Counted from the first letter of the stretch, positions 25,762 to 36,238 are shown. The stretch is DNA of 64,000 nt from Acidaminococcus sp. (GCA_022482815.1 JAKVOM010000001.1:2128946-2192945); one strand, 5' to 3'. The notes: generated by a model not told the origin, from the letters alone. Numbers and translations are program-made.

Positions 25762-27021
25762 TTATAATTCCTCTTTTCTGAAAGCGGCTGCATTTTTTCC
25801 AGACACAAAACCGGATGAGAAAGCAGCCTGTAAATTATATCCTCCCGTAAACCCATCCACATCCATTACTTCACCGGCAAAGAACAAATTCGGTACGAGT
25901 TTGGATGCAAATGTCGACGGGGAAATTTCTTTAAGGTTGACTCCTCCTGCAGTTACAATGGCTTCCGCGAGAGGACGCGTTCCCGTAAGAGGCAGGGTGA
26001 ATTTTTTGAGGGTTGCGGCAAGACGCAGCCGTTCCTTTTTGGTCAGCTGATTAACCGGCTGGTCCGGCTTCAGACAAGCCGCGTCGATGATCACCGGTAT
26101 CAGCGACTGAGGCAGCAGATCATGCATCCCTGCCTTGAGCTGTTTCCGGCTGTATTTCTGAAAATCACGCTGCAGCCGGACATCGAGCTGTTCCGGAGTC
26201 AGCGCCGGCTTAAGGTCAATGGCAAGATCCAGCAGGCCGTCAGGATGCTTCTTCCAGTAGAGCGCCGCTGTACGGCTCAGTTTCAGGATCACCGGACCCG
26301 AAACGCCGAAATGGGTAAAAAGCATCTCACCGAACTCCTCGGCCAGTACCTTGTCACCGGCAAGGAGGGAAACAGATACATTGCGCAGGGAAAGACCCTG
26401 CAGAACCTTCGGATCATCCATCTCACATTCGAGCGGTGCCAGCGCCGGTGAAGGCGTCACAATCGTATGCCCTACGGATTTGGCAAGCGTATATCCATCG
26501 CCGGTAGAACCGGTACGCGGATATGAAGCACCGCCGGTCGTGATGATGAAGGCATCTCCGGGATAGCGGTTTCCTTCCGTATCGACGACGGCCGTAATGA
26601 GTCCGTCTTTGGTATCAAAATGAGAAGCGCGGCAGTTCGTCAAGAGCCGTCCGTGGGCCTCTGTTAAAATCTTTTCGAGCGTCTTTACAACGTCTGGTGC
26701 TTTATCGCTGACGGGGAAAACTCTTCCGCCCCGTTCCACTTTTGTGGGAAGACCATTGTCTTCGAGGAGGCGAATGATATCCTGATTGGAGAACTGGGAA
26801 AAAGCGCCATAAAGAAATTTACCATTGCCCGGAATATGGGCAATCATTTCATCCATGGAGCAGCTGTTTGTAATATTGCAGCGCCCCTTGCCGGTAATCA
26901 TGAGCTTCCGTCCCGGCTGGTTCATCCGTTCCAGGACAGTGACCTCCGCACCCATTCGAGCCGCCGTAATCGCCGCCAAAAAACCTGCGGCGCCGCAGCC
27001 GATGACAACAACTTTACTCAT
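25762..27021 (-). CDS. HI0933-like FAD-dependent oxidoreductase (YhiN family)
   Basis: A 419-residue flavoprotein. N-terminal dinucleotide fold VVIGCGAAGFLAAITAARMGA, then GRKLMITGKGRCNITNS, a family hallmark, ITTGGASYPRTGSTGDGY and C-terminal FAGEVMDVDGFTGGYNLQAA. Family members are widely conserved with no agreed function. It starts within the end of rluB (8-bp overlap) and abuts cmk. Confidence 0.9.
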   Translation of the reverse strand: MSKVVVIGCGAAGFLAAITAARMGAEVTVLERMNQPGRKLMITGKGRCNITNSCSMDEMIAHIPGNGKFLYGAFSQFSNQDIIRLLEDNGLPTKVERGGRVFPVSDKAPDVVKTLEKILTEAHGRLLTNCRASHFDTKDGLITAVVDTEGNRYPGDAFIITTGGASYPRTGSTGDGYTLAKSVGHTIVTPSPALAPLECEMDDPKVLQGLSLRNVSVSLLAGDKVLAEEFGEMLFTHFGVSGPVILKLSRTAALYWKKHPDGLLDLAIDLKPALTPEQLDVRLQRDFQKYSRKQLKAGMHDLLPQSLIPVIIDAACLKPDQPVNQLTKKERLRLAATLKKFTLPLTGTRPLAEAIVTAGGVNLKEISPSTFASKLVPNLFFAGEVMDVDGFTGGYNLQAAFSSGFVSGKNAAAFRKEEL

Positions 27022-27751
27022 GATGCTTCACCAGTTTCCATAACCCATCGACTTCTTCCTGCGTCAGATCCCTAAACTCTCCGCGCTTCATGCCTCTAAG
27101 CGTCAGCATGCCTACCTGTACGCGTTTTAAATGACGCACAGGATAGCCGATGAACTCACACATGCGGCGCACCTGGCGGTTTCTTCCTTCATGTATCGTT
27201 ACATGAAACGTTGTCAGATCTTTAGCTTCGTCGTAATGTTTGATTTCCACAATGGCAGGAGCCGTAAGCCCGTCTTCCAGGGGAATGCCGAGCCGCAGGA
27301 GGTCGAGCTTTTCTTCCGGTACTTTGCCCTTGACGATGACTTCATACGTCTTATTGACGTGATAGCTCGGATGCGTCATCCGCTGCGCAAGGGCACCATC
27401 GTTGGTCATGAGGAGAAGGCCCTCCGTCATAAAGTCGAGCCGTCCCACCGGATACACGCGTTCCTTTAAGGCAGCGGTCAGATCCGCTACCGTTTTTCTG
27501 CCGCGCGGATCTTTCATGGTCGTGACCACGCCGACAGGTTTATACAGCAATATATATCTTTTGTGAGAATGATGCAGGCCCTTGCCGTCAATTGTGATGA
27601 CAGCATCGGGTCCTACCTTGGTTCCCAGCTCCGTTACAATCTTTCCGTTGACTTTGACGCGTCCGGCCAGAATAATTTTTTCGCACTCCCGCCGGGACGC
27701 TACCCCGTTGGCTGCCATGACTTTCTGCAGCCGTTCCATTTTTTCTTCCAT
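27014..27751 (-). CDS. rluB: 23S rRNA pseudouridine synthase, RluB type
   Basis: Isomerises a uridine in helix 90 region of 23S rRNA. The product is 245 residues from the ATG at 27751, which has GGGGA 6 nt upstream; a longer upstream frame lacks a ribosome site and would overlap scpB. An N-terminal S4 domain (ERLQKVMAANGVASRRECEK) is followed by the RsuA/RluB catalytic domain with PVGRLDFMTEGLLL (catalytic Asp) and VTIHEGRNRQVRRM. It starts 1 bp after the scpB stop. Confidence 0.93.
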   Translation of the reverse strand: MEEKMERLQKVMAANGVASRRECEKIILAGRVKVNGKIVTELGTKVGPDAVITIDGKGLHHSHKRYILLYKPVGVVTTMKDPRGRKTVADLTAALKERVYPVGRLDFMTEGLLLMTNDGALAQRMTHPSYHVNKTYEVIVKGKVPEEKLDLLRLGIPLEDGLTAPAIVEIKHYDEAKDLTTFHVTIHEGRNRQVRRMCEFIGYPVRHLKRVQVGMLTLRGMKRGEFRDLTQEEVDGLWKLVKHHE

Positions 27752-27752
27752 A

Positions 27753-28349
27753 TCAATCCCCATTAGTCTGTGCAGTTTCCGGCTGTTCGGCTTCCTTATC
27801 TGATGCTTTATCTTCTGTTTCCGCCGGTTCCGGCCGATCCAGAAGTTCTTCAGGAAGTTCCGGGAGGTCATTCAAACTTTCAAGACCGAAGGTAACAAGA
27901 AATTTTTCAGTGGTACCGTAAAGAACAGGTCTCCCGATTACTTCCTTGCGTCCCACTTCCAGAATCAGTTCCAGGTCTGTCAAAGTATTTACGACTCCGT
28001 CCACCTTGACGCCGCGGATAGCTTCGATTTCACTTTTAGTCACCGGCTGTTTATAGGCCACAATGGCCAGGGTTTCCATCGCGGCATTGGAAAGTTTGAT
28101 TTCCTGTTTTTCGTGGAGTTCACGGATGACAGGCACAGCTTCCTGGCGGGTGACAAGCTGCCAGCCGCCTGCTACCTGGCGCAGCATCAGCCCTGAATCA
28201 GGTGTATTGTATTTTTCGGAGAGTTCCTGCAGGAGCTGCTCCGTATCCGGTAAGGACAGATGCAGGATGGACGCCATTTTTTCGAGCGTCAGAGGATCTC
28301 CTGAAGCAAATAACAAGGCTTCAAGCTGACCCACTTTGCTTAATTCCAT
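27753..28349 (-). CDS. scpB: Segregation and condensation protein B
   Basis: Kleisin-associated subunit of the SMC condensin complex; 198 residues. Two winged-helix domains are seen (LEALLFASGDPLTLEKMASI and METLAIVAYKQPVTKSEIEAIRGV), followed by a Glu/Asp-rich C-terminal tail from about 165 onward. Its Shine-Dalgarno lies inside the last codons of scpA and the gap is 2 bp. Confidence 0.95.
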   Translation of the reverse strand: MELSKVGQLEALLFASGDPLTLEKMASILHLSLPDTEQLLQELSEKYNTPDSGLMLRQVAGGWQLVTRQEAVPVIRELHEKQEIKLSNAAMETLAIVAYKQPVTKSEIEAIRGVKVDGVVNTLTDLELILEVGRKEVIGRPVLYGTTEKFLVTFGLESLNDLPELPEELLDRPEPAETEDKASDKEAEQPETAQTNGD

Positions 28350-28351
28350 CG

Positions 28352-29065
28352 TTACATTTCCTCCCGTCTTAGAATATAAATCGGTGCAAACGCACTTTGC
28401 TGCTCAATGTTGATTTTACGCAGCCGCAAGAGTTCGAGTACGGCCAGAAAAGAAGCAATCGTTTCACTGCGGTTTTTGCCCGAATGGACGATGTCATTAA
28501 AAGGCAGCTTCTTTGTCCCGCTGTTTAAGCTCGTAAGGATTTCTTCCATCTTATCCTGCACATGAAATTCCTGCCGCACGATGACGGCAGGTCTTTCTTC
28601 CGGTGTCGGAATCAGATTGGCCAGCGGACGCAAGAGGTCCGCCAGGGCATATTGTTTGATCCTGCGGACAGGACCAATTGTAGTCATCGGTTTGCGCGCT
28701 GCATGCAGGGAAGCCTGGGACAGACATTCCCGGAGCAGACCGGCCCGCTTCTTGAACTGCCGGTACACGACCAGCATTTCCACAAGCATCTGGCGGGGAT
28801 CCCCTTCTTCATCGTCGTCATCCTCGTCTTTGGGCAGGAGCATCCTTGACTTAATCTGGAGCAGCATGGCTGCCATCAGAAGAAATTCACTGGCTCCGTC
28901 CAGGTCATATTCCTGCATGGAATTGAGATACGCGATATATTGTTCCGTAATGGACTCAATGGGAATATCGTAGATGTCTACTTTATCCTTTTCAATTAAA
29001 TGTATCAGAAGATCAAGCGGGCCCTCAAATTCCGGCAGCTTTAATGTATATGGCATTCCATTCAA
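28352..29065 (-). CDS. scpA: Segregation and condensation protein A
   Basis: Kleisin subunit of SMC-ScpAB; 237 residues from a TTG at 29065, or 234 from an ATG at 29056 (MPYTLKLPEFEGPLDLL), which matches family starts better. N-terminal SMC-head motif KLPEFEGPLDLLIHLIEKDK, a central acidic run (DEDDDDEEGD, about 105) and a C-terminal winged helix (SETIASFLAVLELLRLRKI). Forms one operon with scpB and rluB. Confidence 0.95.
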   Translation of the reverse strand: MNGMPYTLKLPEFEGPLDLLIHLIEKDKVDIYDIPIESITEQYIAYLNSMQEYDLDGASEFLLMAAMLLQIKSRMLLPKDEDDDDEEGDPRQMLVEMLVVYRQFKKRAGLLRECLSQASLHAARKPMTTIGPVRRIKQYALADLLRPLANLIPTPEERPAVIVRQEFHVQDKMEEILTSLNSGTKKLPFNDIVHSGKNRSETIASFLAVLELLRLRKINIEQQSAFAPIYILRREEM

Positions 29066-29087
29066 TCCGTTCCTTTATTCCCCATCC

Positions 29088-29726
29088 TCAGAGAATGAGG
29101 TCGATAATTGCATAACAAAGTTCTACATACAGCGAAGCTAAAGGCTGCAAAATCATTCCAATTATACCTGTAAAGCACAGGACAATCAAGATAAGTGTGG
29201 AATAGCGGCCGATAAAAGATTCATAAGCATAGGCCTTCTCATAAGGAAGAAAGCGGCGAAGGACATTGTAGCCATCGAGCGGCGGAATCGGAATCAGGTT
29301 AAAAAAGGCAAACCATACATTGTAGAGAGCCAGCCAGCGCAGAAATGTGGCTACGCCGATAAAACTTCTGATACCAACCCGGGGAGCTACAAATTTGGCC
29401 AGGAGAGAAGCAATCAAAAAGGACAGGAAACATAAGAGCAGATTGGCAGCAGGTCCTGCCAGGGCCACTTTCATGAAATCTTCCCTGGGATGCTTATAGT
29501 AGCGCGGATCGACTTCAACCGGTTTGGCCCAGCCGAAACCGACGAGCACCAGCATAATCGTCCCGAAAATATCCAGGTGCGCCAGTGGGTTCATCGTCAG
29601 CCGCCCCTGTGCTTCCGGTGTCGGGTCGCCGAGGGAAGCAGACATGGCACCGTGAGCATATTCATGTACCGTGAGCGCCATAAGCAGCGCCGGTACACGA
29701 TAAATAAGCGTACTTAAAACTAGCAT
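29088..29726 (-). CDS. Site-2 protease family (M50) membrane metalloprotease
   Basis: A 212-residue intramembrane protease with about five helices. Zinc-binding HEYAH (residues 21-25) and the second motif NLIPIPPLDGYNVL give a complete active site. The ATG at 29726 is 6 nt after AAAGGA; an ATG two codons earlier has no spacing. Homologues in Bacillota often sit beside scpAB, as here; substrate unknown. No PDZ domain. Confidence 0.9.
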   Translation of the reverse strand: MLVLSTLIYRVPALLMALTVHEYAHGAMSASLGDPTPEAQGRLTMNPLAHLDIFGTIMLVLVGFGWAKPVEVDPRYYKHPREDFMKVALAGPAANLLLCFLSFLIASLLAKFVAPRVGIRSFIGVATFLRWLALYNVWFAFFNLIPIPPLDGYNVLRRFLPYEKAYAYESFIGRYSTLILIVLCFTGIIGMILQPLASLYVELCYAIIDLIL

Positions 29727-29784
29727 GATCATTCCTTTCTAAGAATCGTAAAGAGGTTCCTGGAAGAACTCTTTACTTTTCTAC

Positions 29785-29823
29785 AAAAAAAGAGTCAAAA
29801 TGCACAGGCAGATTGACTCTTTT
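29785..29823 (-). terminator. codY terminator
   Basis: Perfect 11-bp stem AAAAGAGTCAA/TTGACTCTTTT with a 14-nt loop, followed on the minus strand by seven T. It lies 14 bp after the codY stop and ends the dprA-to-codY operon. Confidence 0.88.
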
Positions 29824-29836
29824 CAGGATTCCTGTT

Positions 29837-30613
29837 TTATTTCTTGTGGTCTTTCAAACCATCACGCAGGTACTCGTTAAGGATCCGGACATAAGTACCT
29901 TTCATACCGAGGGACTCGGTTTCGAGAACACCGGCACTTTCAAACTTTCTCAGGGCGTTAACGATAACGCTGCGGGTAATACCGGCCTGGTCGGCAATCT
30001 TACTGGCAACGAGCAGTCCTTCATCGCCCGGCAGAGCCTTCAGAATTTCGGAAATCGCTTCCAGTTCGCTGTAGGACAGGTTGGAGAATGCAATCTGAAC
30101 CATAGCCTTCTTGCGGGAAGCTTCTTCGATATTCATAGCCTTGTCATGCAGGAGCTGCATGCCAATGACCGTCGCAGCATACTCGGAAAGGAGCAGGTCG
30201 GAATCAACAAATTCCTTCTTGAATTTTCCGAGAATCAAGGTACCGAGACGGATACCGTTCCCGAAAATAGGAACTACCGTCGTGAATTTATTTTCAAAAT
30301 AGCACTTCGTATTATCGGCAAAAGCGCACATCCCCTTGACCAGACGATAGTTGGAAGAGGTCTCACGGATACCTTCCAGCCATTTTACGTAATGATCAGG
30401 GAACTTACCTACATCGAGGACTTTCTTAATCATCAATTCGCATTCAAAGCCGTCCAGGATGGAATAGCCGAGTACGTCGCCGGTGTTCGAAACGATGTAG
30501 ATGTTTGACTTGATGACATCCTTCAGCACGTCAGCTATTTTTCTGTAGCTGATAGCCTCAGTGTTCTGCAACAGCTTGTTGATTGCTCTCGTTTTTTCCA
30601 GTAATGCTAACAT
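29837..30613 (-). CDS. codY: GTP-sensing transcriptional pleiotropic repressor CodY
   Basis: Global regulator of nutrient limitation that responds to GTP and branched-chain amino acids; 258 residues. An N-terminal GAF domain (about 1-155) is followed by a C-terminal winged helix-turn-helix, ASKIADQAGITRSVIVNALR, the conserved DNA-recognition segment. The ATG at 30613 (MLALLEKTRAINKLLQ) has AGGAGG 7 nt upstream, right after the xerC stop. Order xerC-codY matches Bacillus except that hslV and hslU are missing between them. Confidence 0.96.
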   Translation of the reverse strand: MLALLEKTRAINKLLQNTEAISYRKIADVLKDVIKSNIYIVSNTGDVLGYSILDGFECELMIKKVLDVGKFPDHYVKWLEGIRETSSNYRLVKGMCAFADNTKCYFENKFTTVVPIFGNGIRLGTLILGKFKKEFVDSDLLLSEYAATVIGMQLLHDKAMNIEEASRKKAMVQIAFSNLSYSELEAISEILKALPGDEGLLVASKIADQAGITRSVIVNALRKFESAGVLETESLGMKGTYVRILNEYLRDGLKDHKK

Positions 30614-30627
30614 AATCTTTCCTCCTA

Positions 30628-31545
30628 TCATGCTCTTGGATGATGCTTCCTATACACAGCAGCGATTCGATCCGCAGTTACATGTGTGTAAATCTGCGTT
30701 GTAGACAAACTTGCGTGACCTAATAATTCCTGCACGGACCGAAGATCCGCGCCATGGTCCAATAGATGGGTGGCAAATGTATGCCGGATTGTATGGGGAC
30801 TGATGTGTTTGGAAATCGACGTCTGTTCCACATACTTATCAAGTATTCGCCGCACACTGCGTGCCGTGAGCGGTGTTCCCCGACTGTTCACAAATACAAA
30901 GGAATGAGGCGACGCGTGATAATGCTCCATAAGGACATTTCGCGTATTTTCGAGATAATTCCTCATCGCTTTGACACAGGGCCTTCCCAGCGGAACAATT
31001 CGTTCCTTGTGCCCCTTGCCCATCAGCAGGACGTAGCGATTGGACAGATCCATTCGGTCCAGCGTCAGACCCACCAGTTCGGAAACACGGCATCCTGTCG
31101 AATAAAGCATCTCAAGGATGGCCCGGTCCCTTCTTCCCAGTTCCGTAGATAAGTCGGGCGCTTCAAGCAGCTGATCGATTTCAAATTCTTCTAAAAATAC
31201 CGGAAGTCTTTTATCGAGCTTCGGCGTTCGGACTTTTGTGAAAGGATTCATCTTCACAGTTCCTTCCCTCAGTAAATACCGATAGAAGGATCGCAAGGAA
31301 GAAATTCTGCGGGAAATCGTCCGTCGTGACAAATTCTCGCGGTGGAGCTCAGCCAGGTAAGAACGGATATCCAGTACGGTCACGTCGGGCCATACCACAT
31401 CCCCTTTCCGCTTTTGCAAGAATTCGGCAAAGACCTCAATATCTCCCTCATAATTCAGAAGCGTATAAGGGGAATCATTCTTTTCCACCTTTAAGTACGA
31501 CATGAATTGTCTGACCCAAGGATCCAAATTCTCTCTTTTTTCCAT
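30628..31545 (-). CDS. xerC: Tyrosine recombinase XerC
   Basis: Resolves chromosome dimers at dif with XerD; 305 residues. An N-terminal SAM-like core-binding domain is followed by the catalytic domain with Arg in GCRVSELVGL, Lys in GKGHKERIVPLG, HTIRHTFATHLL (His-x-x-Arg), LGHASLSTTQIYTH (His and nucleophile Tyr). The ATG at 31545 follows CGGAG. It lies between trmFO and codY, its conserved chromosomal place, so it is the housekeeping enzyme and not a phage integrase. Confidence 0.94.
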   Translation of the reverse strand: MEKRENLDPWVRQFMSYLKVEKNDSPYTLLNYEGDIEVFAEFLQKRKGDVVWPDVTVLDIRSYLAELHRENLSRRTISRRISSLRSFYRYLLREGTVKMNPFTKVRTPKLDKRLPVFLEEFEIDQLLEAPDLSTELGRRDRAILEMLYSTGCRVSELVGLTLDRMDLSNRYVLLMGKGHKERIVPLGRPCVKAMRNYLENTRNVLMEHYHASPHSFVFVNSRGTPLTARSVRRILDKYVEQTSISKHISPHTIRHTFATHLLDHGADLRSVQELLGHASLSTTQIYTHVTADRIAAVYRKHHPRA

Positions 31546-31608
31546 AGGCAACTCCGGATTTTACAAAATTGTATATAAATCCTGACAATTCATACTAACA
31601 CATAAAAA

Positions 31609-32925
31609 TCATTCCTGCAACAAATTTTTATAATTTTCGAGAATTTTCAAACTCTTAGCCGCTATTGCCGCATTTTTGTCTTTTTTATTACGAATTCGCG
31701 GACCATCCCAAGGAGAAATAAGGCCGAAATTAATATTCATGGGCTGGAAATGTTTCACTTCAGGGTTGCTGATGTAATGTGACAAAGCCCCGATTGCTGT
31801 TTCAGGAGGAAAAACTACCTTTTTCTTACCCGCAAGGGCACGGCTGCAGTAAATTCCGGCGGCAAGACCGGACGCTGCCGATTCCACATAGCCTTCGACC
31901 CCCGTCATCTGTCCGGCAAAATAAAAATGCTCACGGCCGCGAAGTGAATAATCATCATTTAAGAGCAACGGTGAATTCAGATAGGAGTTTTTGTGCATGA
32001 CGCCGTAGCGGACAAATTCCGCATTTTCAAGTCCCGGGATCATACGAAAGACTCTCTTCTGCTCAGGCCAGCGGAGGTGTGTCTGAAATCCGACGATGTT
32101 ATACAAGCTGCCGGCCCCGTTATCCTGGCGCAGCTGAACTACTGCGTAGGGATCCTCCCCTGTTCTCGGGTCGGGCAGACCAACCGGTTTCAGCGGGCCA
32201 AAGCGCATCGTATCTTCCCCGCGCTGCGCCATTTCTTCGATGGGCATGCAGCCTTCAAACACCATGCCGTGTTCAAAATCCTTCACGGGCGCTACTTCCG
32301 CATGACAAAGTTCCTTCCAGAACTTCAAATATTGTTCCTTCGTAAAGGGGCAGTTGTAATAAGCCGCTTCCCCTTTCCCATAGCGGGAGGCCTTGTAGAC
32401 AATATCCAGATTGACAGAATCCAGTGTCACAATGGGTGCTGCGGCGTCGAAAAAGTGAAAATAATCTTTATTGACCGTCTTTTGAATCGCTTCGGAAAGG
32501 GCCGGAGAAGTCAGGGGACCGGTTGCCACGATGACATAATCCTCTTCCGGAAAGTCCAGGGAAGTAATTTCTTCTTCCACAACCGTTACGAGAGGATGCG
32601 ACTTAATGGACTCCGTAATCGCCTGGGCAAACCCCACGCGGTCCACGGCAAGGGCTCCGCCGGCCGGAACCTGATGGGCATCGGCTTCTCTCATGATGAG
32701 GGAATTAAGGTGCCGCATTTCTTCCTTTAGCAGACCGACGGCATTTTCAATATTGTTGGCTCTCAGGGAATTGCTGCAGACAAGTTCACTATAGTATCCC
32801 GTATGATGGGCCGGGTCCGATTTGCCGGGACGCATCTCATGCAAAATGACGGGAATGTCCCGGCTGACCAGCTGCCAGACAGCCTCACTGCCGGCAAGTC
32901 CGGCACCGATTACATGCACCTGCAT
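31609..32925 (-). CDS. trmFO: tRNA (uracil-54-C5)-methyltransferase, folate/FAD-dependent
   Basis: Methylates U54 in tRNA T-loops using methylenetetrahydrofolate and FADH2; 438 residues. [17 protein letters not shown] at the N-terminus binds FAD. Also seen are [12 protein letters not shown] (conserved catalytic Cys region), [17 protein letters not shown] and C-terminal [18 protein letters not shown]. Its ATG overlaps the topA stop by one base (TAATG). Confidence 0.96.
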   Translation of the reverse strand: MQVHVIGAGLAGSEAVWQLVSRDIPVILHEMRPGKSDPAHHTGYYSELVCSNSLRANNIENAVGLLKEEMRHLNSLIMREADAHQVPAGGALAVDRVGFAQAITESIKSHPLVTVVEEEITSLDFPEEDYVIVATGPLTSPALSEAIQKTVNKDYFHFFDAAAPIVTLDSVNLDIVYKASRYGKGEAAYYNCPFTKEQYLKFWKELCHAEVAPVKDFEHGMVFEGCMPIEEMAQRGEDTMRFGPLKPVGLPDPRTGEDPYAVVQLRQDNGAGSLYNIVGFQTHLRWPEQKRVFRMIPGLENAEFVRYGVMHKNSYLNSPLLLNDDYSLRGREHFYFAGQMTGVEGYVESAASGLAAGIYCSRALAGKKKVVFPPETAIGALSHYISNPEVKHFQPMNINFGLISPWDGPRIRNKKDKNAAIAAKSLKILENYKNLLQE

Positions 32926-35033
32926 TATTTTTTACCTCGTTTCGTAACACGTCCCGTTTTCTTTTTGGGACGACCGTTCACGCACTCCTCATTGCTGCAG
33001 TAGTGCGTAACTTTTCCGCTGCGGTCCTTTGCTTCCAGCATAATGCTGCCGCAGACCGGGCATTTTTCATTGATCGGTTTATCCCAGGAAGTAAACCGGC
33101 ATTTCGGATAATTGGAACAGCCGTAAAAGAGCCGGCCTGTTTTACTGTGACGTTCGATGAGGTCGCCCCCGCATTCCGGACATTGGACGCCAATCTTGAC
33201 GTAGATGGGTTTCGTGTTCCGGCACTTCGGAAATCCCGGGCAGGCAAGGAACTTACCGTGACGGCCTTCCTTGATGACCATGAAGCGGCCGCATTTTTCG
33301 CATTTGATATCCGTGACGATTTCCTTTTTCTCGACTACGGGAATCTCTTTTTCTGCCACTTCGAGCTCTTTTTCAAAGGGCTGATAAAATTCGTTCAACA
33401 CGTCTTCCTTGCTCATCTTATGCTCACTGATAGCATCCAGTTCGCTTTCCATATGGGCACTGAAAGGCACATCGATGAGACCCTTGAAATACTGGGTCAG
33501 CATTTCAATCATTGTTTTGCCAAGCTCGGTCGGTACGATTTTCTTACTTTCCTTCGTCACGTAATCGCGGGACAGAATCGTCTGGATAATCGCCGCATAC
33601 GTACTCGGACGGCCGATTCCCTTATCTTCCAGCTCTTTGACAAGCGTCGCTTCTGTAAAGTAAGGAGGCGGTTCCGTAAAATGCTGAATCGCTTCATCGA
33701 CACTGATAAGCTTGAGCGGCGTGCCTTTAGGCAGGTCAGGGACCTTTTTATTCTTCTCGAGATCCTTTTTGTCCATAATCTTGAGAAAACCATCAAAGGT
33801 AACAACTGAACCGGTAGCCTTAAGTTCATAATCCCCGCCCGTAATGGCGAGCGTCGTCACGGCACTGACAGAGCTGCTCATCTGGCAGGCCACGGTTCGT
33901 TTCCAAATGAGGGTGTAGAGACGCAGCTGGTCGCGGTCCAGGTAAGGAGCTACCGATTCCGGCGTTCTCAGGACGCTGGTCGGGCGGATGGCTTCGTGCG
34001 CTTCCTGGGCGTTCTTTTTGCTGCTGTAGAAATTCGGTTTTTGCGGTACATATTTCGAACCGTACTCATTCTCGATATATCCGCGGATTTCTGTTAAAGC
34101 TTCGGCCGCCAGATGAACGGAGTCCGTTCTCATATACGTAATCAGGCCGACAGGCGTCTTACGGCCCAGCGCGACACCTTCATAGAGCTGCTGTGCTACC
34201 ATCATGGTTTTACGCGTCGTAAAATTCAGGTGTTTGACAGCTTCCTGCTGCAGGCTGCTCGTTGTGAATGGAGCGGCCGGACGGCGGATGCGGTCCTTGA
34301 CGCTGCTGTCTTTTACTGCGTAGGAGGCAGCTTTCAGATCCGCCGTGACAGCGTCTGCTTCTTCACGGTTATGGATTTCAAGCTTTTTGCCGTTCTTTTT
34401 GATGACGTCTGCCGTAAATTTCTGCGATTTGCTGTCCTTGGCGAGCGTTACGGAAGAAGTCCAGTACTCCTCCGGTTCAAAGGCATCGATTTCCTTCTGA
34501 CGGTCGCAGATGATTTTGACTGCCACGGACTGTACGCGTCCGGCAGATAAGCCCTTGCGAATCTTGCGCCACAGCAGAGGACTCAGTTTATAACCGACGA
34601 TACGGTCCAGGATACGCCGCGTCTGCTGCGCATCTACCTTATCCATATCAATCGGTCCCGGATTCTTTAAAGCCTCTTTAACTGCTTTCGGAGTAATTTC
34701 ATGGAAAGCAATACGGCAAGAATCTTCGGGATTTACGCCTAAAAGAAAACTTAAATGCCAGGCAATAGCCTCCCCTTCACGGTCCGGGTCCGTTGCGAGA
34801 TAAATCTTATCGGCTTTCTTAGCCAGGGATTTTAACTCTTTAATCAGCTCGCCCTTGCCGCGGATATTGATATATTTAGGGGTAAAATGATTTTCAATGT
34901 CAACGCCAAACTGGCTCTTCGGCAGATCCCGGAGATGCCCCATCGACGCCTTAACGGTATAATTCTTGCCCAGGAATCTGCCAATCGTTTTTGATTTAGT
35001 CGGAGATTCGACAATTACCAAATTCTTTGTCAT
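32925..35033 (-). CDS. topA: DNA topoisomerase I
   Basis: Type IA topoisomerase relaxing negative supercoils; 702 residues. N-terminal Toprim ([31 protein letters not shown]), catalytic Tyr in [13 protein letters not shown], and three C-terminal C4 zinc fingers (from [16 protein letters not shown] and CPVCGSIM, about residues 580-690). The ATG at 35033 is preceded by AGGAGG; the longer frame upstream runs into dprA and has no ribosome site. A basic tail closes the protein. Confidence 0.96.
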   Translation of the reverse strand: MTKNLVIVESPTKSKTIGRFLGKNYTVKASMGHLRDLPKSQFGVDIENHFTPKYINIRGKGELIKELKSLAKKADKIYLATDPDREGEAIAWHLSFLLGVNPEDSCRIAFHEITPKAVKEALKNPGPIDMDKVDAQQTRRILDRIVGYKLSPLLWRKIRKGLSAGRVQSVAVKIICDRQKEIDAFEPEEYWTSSVTLAKDSKSQKFTADVIKKNGKKLEIHNREEADAVTADLKAASYAVKDSSVKDRIRRPAAPFTTSSLQQEAVKHLNFTTRKTMMVAQQLYEGVALGRKTPVGLITYMRTDSVHLAAEALTEIRGYIENEYGSKYVPQKPNFYSSKKNAQEAHEAIRPTSVLRTPESVAPYLDRDQLRLYTLIWKRTVACQMSSSVSAVTTLAITGGDYELKATGSVVTFDGFLKIMDKKDLEKNKKVPDLPKGTPLKLISVDEAIQHFTEPPPYFTEATLVKELEDKGIGRPSTYAAIIQTILSRDYVTKESKKIVPTELGKTMIEMLTQYFKGLIDVPFSAHMESELDAISEHKMSKEDVLNEFYQPFEKELEVAEKEIPVVEKKEIVTDIKCEKCGRFMVIKEGRHGKFLACPGFPKCRNTKPIYVKIGVQCPECGGDLIERHSKTGRLFYGCSNYPKCRFTSWDKPINEKCPVCGSIMLEAKDRSGKVTHYCSNEECVNGRPKKKTGRVTKRGKK

Positions 35034-35043
35034 AGAAATCCTC

Positions 35044-36150
35044 CTACAATGCGAGATATCGATTTCCCGGTCCTTGTCGAACAAGGCCTGCAATCTCCAT
35101 GCGGAGAAGCAGCATACTGATTACGGCAAAGGGCCATTGAAAATGTTCACTGATAGCTTCCATGGACTGTCCGCCGCTTTGGGCAATCCATTGGTATAAT
35201 GATTTGATTTGCTCTTGATCAGTCTTGGAAAACTGTTCAAAAAGCGATGGTTCCTCAATCCTCCCGGGAGTGTTCCCGTGACTGGGGAAAAAGTCCTTCA
35301 AAATATCTTCCGGACAATCTACCAGCCGTGCTCCCTCTTTGATAAGGCGATGAGTGCCCTTCTGGGAGACCCCGTAATAGGGACCCGGTACGGCATAGAC
35401 CTCACGGTTTTCGTCGGCTGCGGCATGGGCGGTAATCATGGCGCCGCTTTTTTCGGCGGCTTCTACCACAAGGACGCCACGGCTGAGTCCTACGATGATG
35501 CGGTTACGCTGCGGAAAATAATAGGATCTGGGCGTTTCCCAAGGTGCATATTCCGTCACCAGGGCTCCGCCATGTTCACAGATCTGCCGGAACAATCCGC
35601 GATGGGCTGCAGGATAAAGATGCTCAAACCCGCCGCCCAGGACGGCGATGGTTTTACCGCCAGCGGAAAGTGCCGCCTTGTGTGCTGCCGCATCAATACC
35701 ATAAGCACCGCCGCTGATAATGACAAGCCCCTCGCGGGCAAGACTGCCTGTAAGGTGCCCCGCTGCGGCAATCCCATAGGCGGAAGCTTTGCGGGAACCC
35801 ACTACTGCAAGGCTCACCCGGAGAGAAGGTGTTTCTCCCTTGACATACAGCACCGGCGGCGGAGCTGTGATTTCCTTGAGAAGCGCCGGATACGCGCTGC
35901 CGCTGTAAGCACAGATTCTTACTTCATGCGTATGGCAGTAGTCATCGATACGGCTCGGAAGGTCACAATCATAACGCTCCCGGCAAGCTTCTGCCTGTTT
36001 TTCAGTCAAAAGTCCCTTAGCCAGAAAAGCATCGGGGCCGGCCGAAAAGGCTTCCCGTGCTGATTCGAAATGCGCCTGCAAATCTTCCAAAAAGATGGCA
36101 TCCCGACCCGGGAAAAGCGCTGCCAACGCGGCTTCATAAATAGCATCCAT
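35044..36150 (-). CDS. dprA: DNA-processing protein DprA (Smf)
   Basis: Loads RecA on incoming single-stranded DNA during transformation; 368 residues from the ATG at 36150 (an ATG four codons upstream is possible). A small N-terminal helical domain precedes the Rossmann core: VVGSRKASAYG, ISGGAYGIDAAAHKAAL, VLGGGFEHLYPA, YFPQRNRIIVGLS and VVEAAEKSGAM. The C-terminus (about 300-368) is a winged helix. It leads the dprA-topA-trmFO-xerC-codY operon. No com genes are in the window. Confidence 0.93.
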   Translation of the reverse strand: MDAIYEAALAALFPGRDAIFLEDLQAHFESAREAFSAGPDAFLAKGLLTEKQAEACRERYDCDLPSRIDDYCHTHEVRICAYSGSAYPALLKEITAPPPVLYVKGETPSLRVSLAVVGSRKASAYGIAAAGHLTGSLAREGLVIISGGAYGIDAAAHKAALSAGGKTIAVLGGGFEHLYPAAHRGLFRQICEHGGALVTEYAPWETPRSYYFPQRNRIIVGLSRGVLVVEAAEKSGAMITAHAAADENREVYAVPGPYYGVSQKGTHRLIKEGARLVDCPEDILKDFFPSHGNTPGRIEEPSLFEQFSKTDQEQIKSLYQWIAQSGGQSMEAISEHFQWPFAVISMLLLRMEIAGLVRQGPGNRYLAL

Positions 36151-36208
36151 GTAATTCCACATCCCTTGCTGCGATTTGAGTGCGTCTAGTATTCCTTACA
36201 TGGCTATG

Positions 36209-36238
36209 ACAATACCACGAAAAAAAGGAATTGTCCAA
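36209..36238 (-). promoter_or_regulatory. Candidate promoter of the dprA-codY operon
   Basis: Minus strand TTGGAC (36233-36238), 18-bp spacer, TATTGT (36209-36214), about 60 bp before dprA. The match is moderate (5/6 and 4/6). Confidence 0.45.

Noticed and set aside
30628-31545. XerC as a possible phage or transposon integrase
   Set aside because: Its place between trmFO and codY is the conserved housekeeping locus, and no att sites, excisionase or phage genes are nearby.
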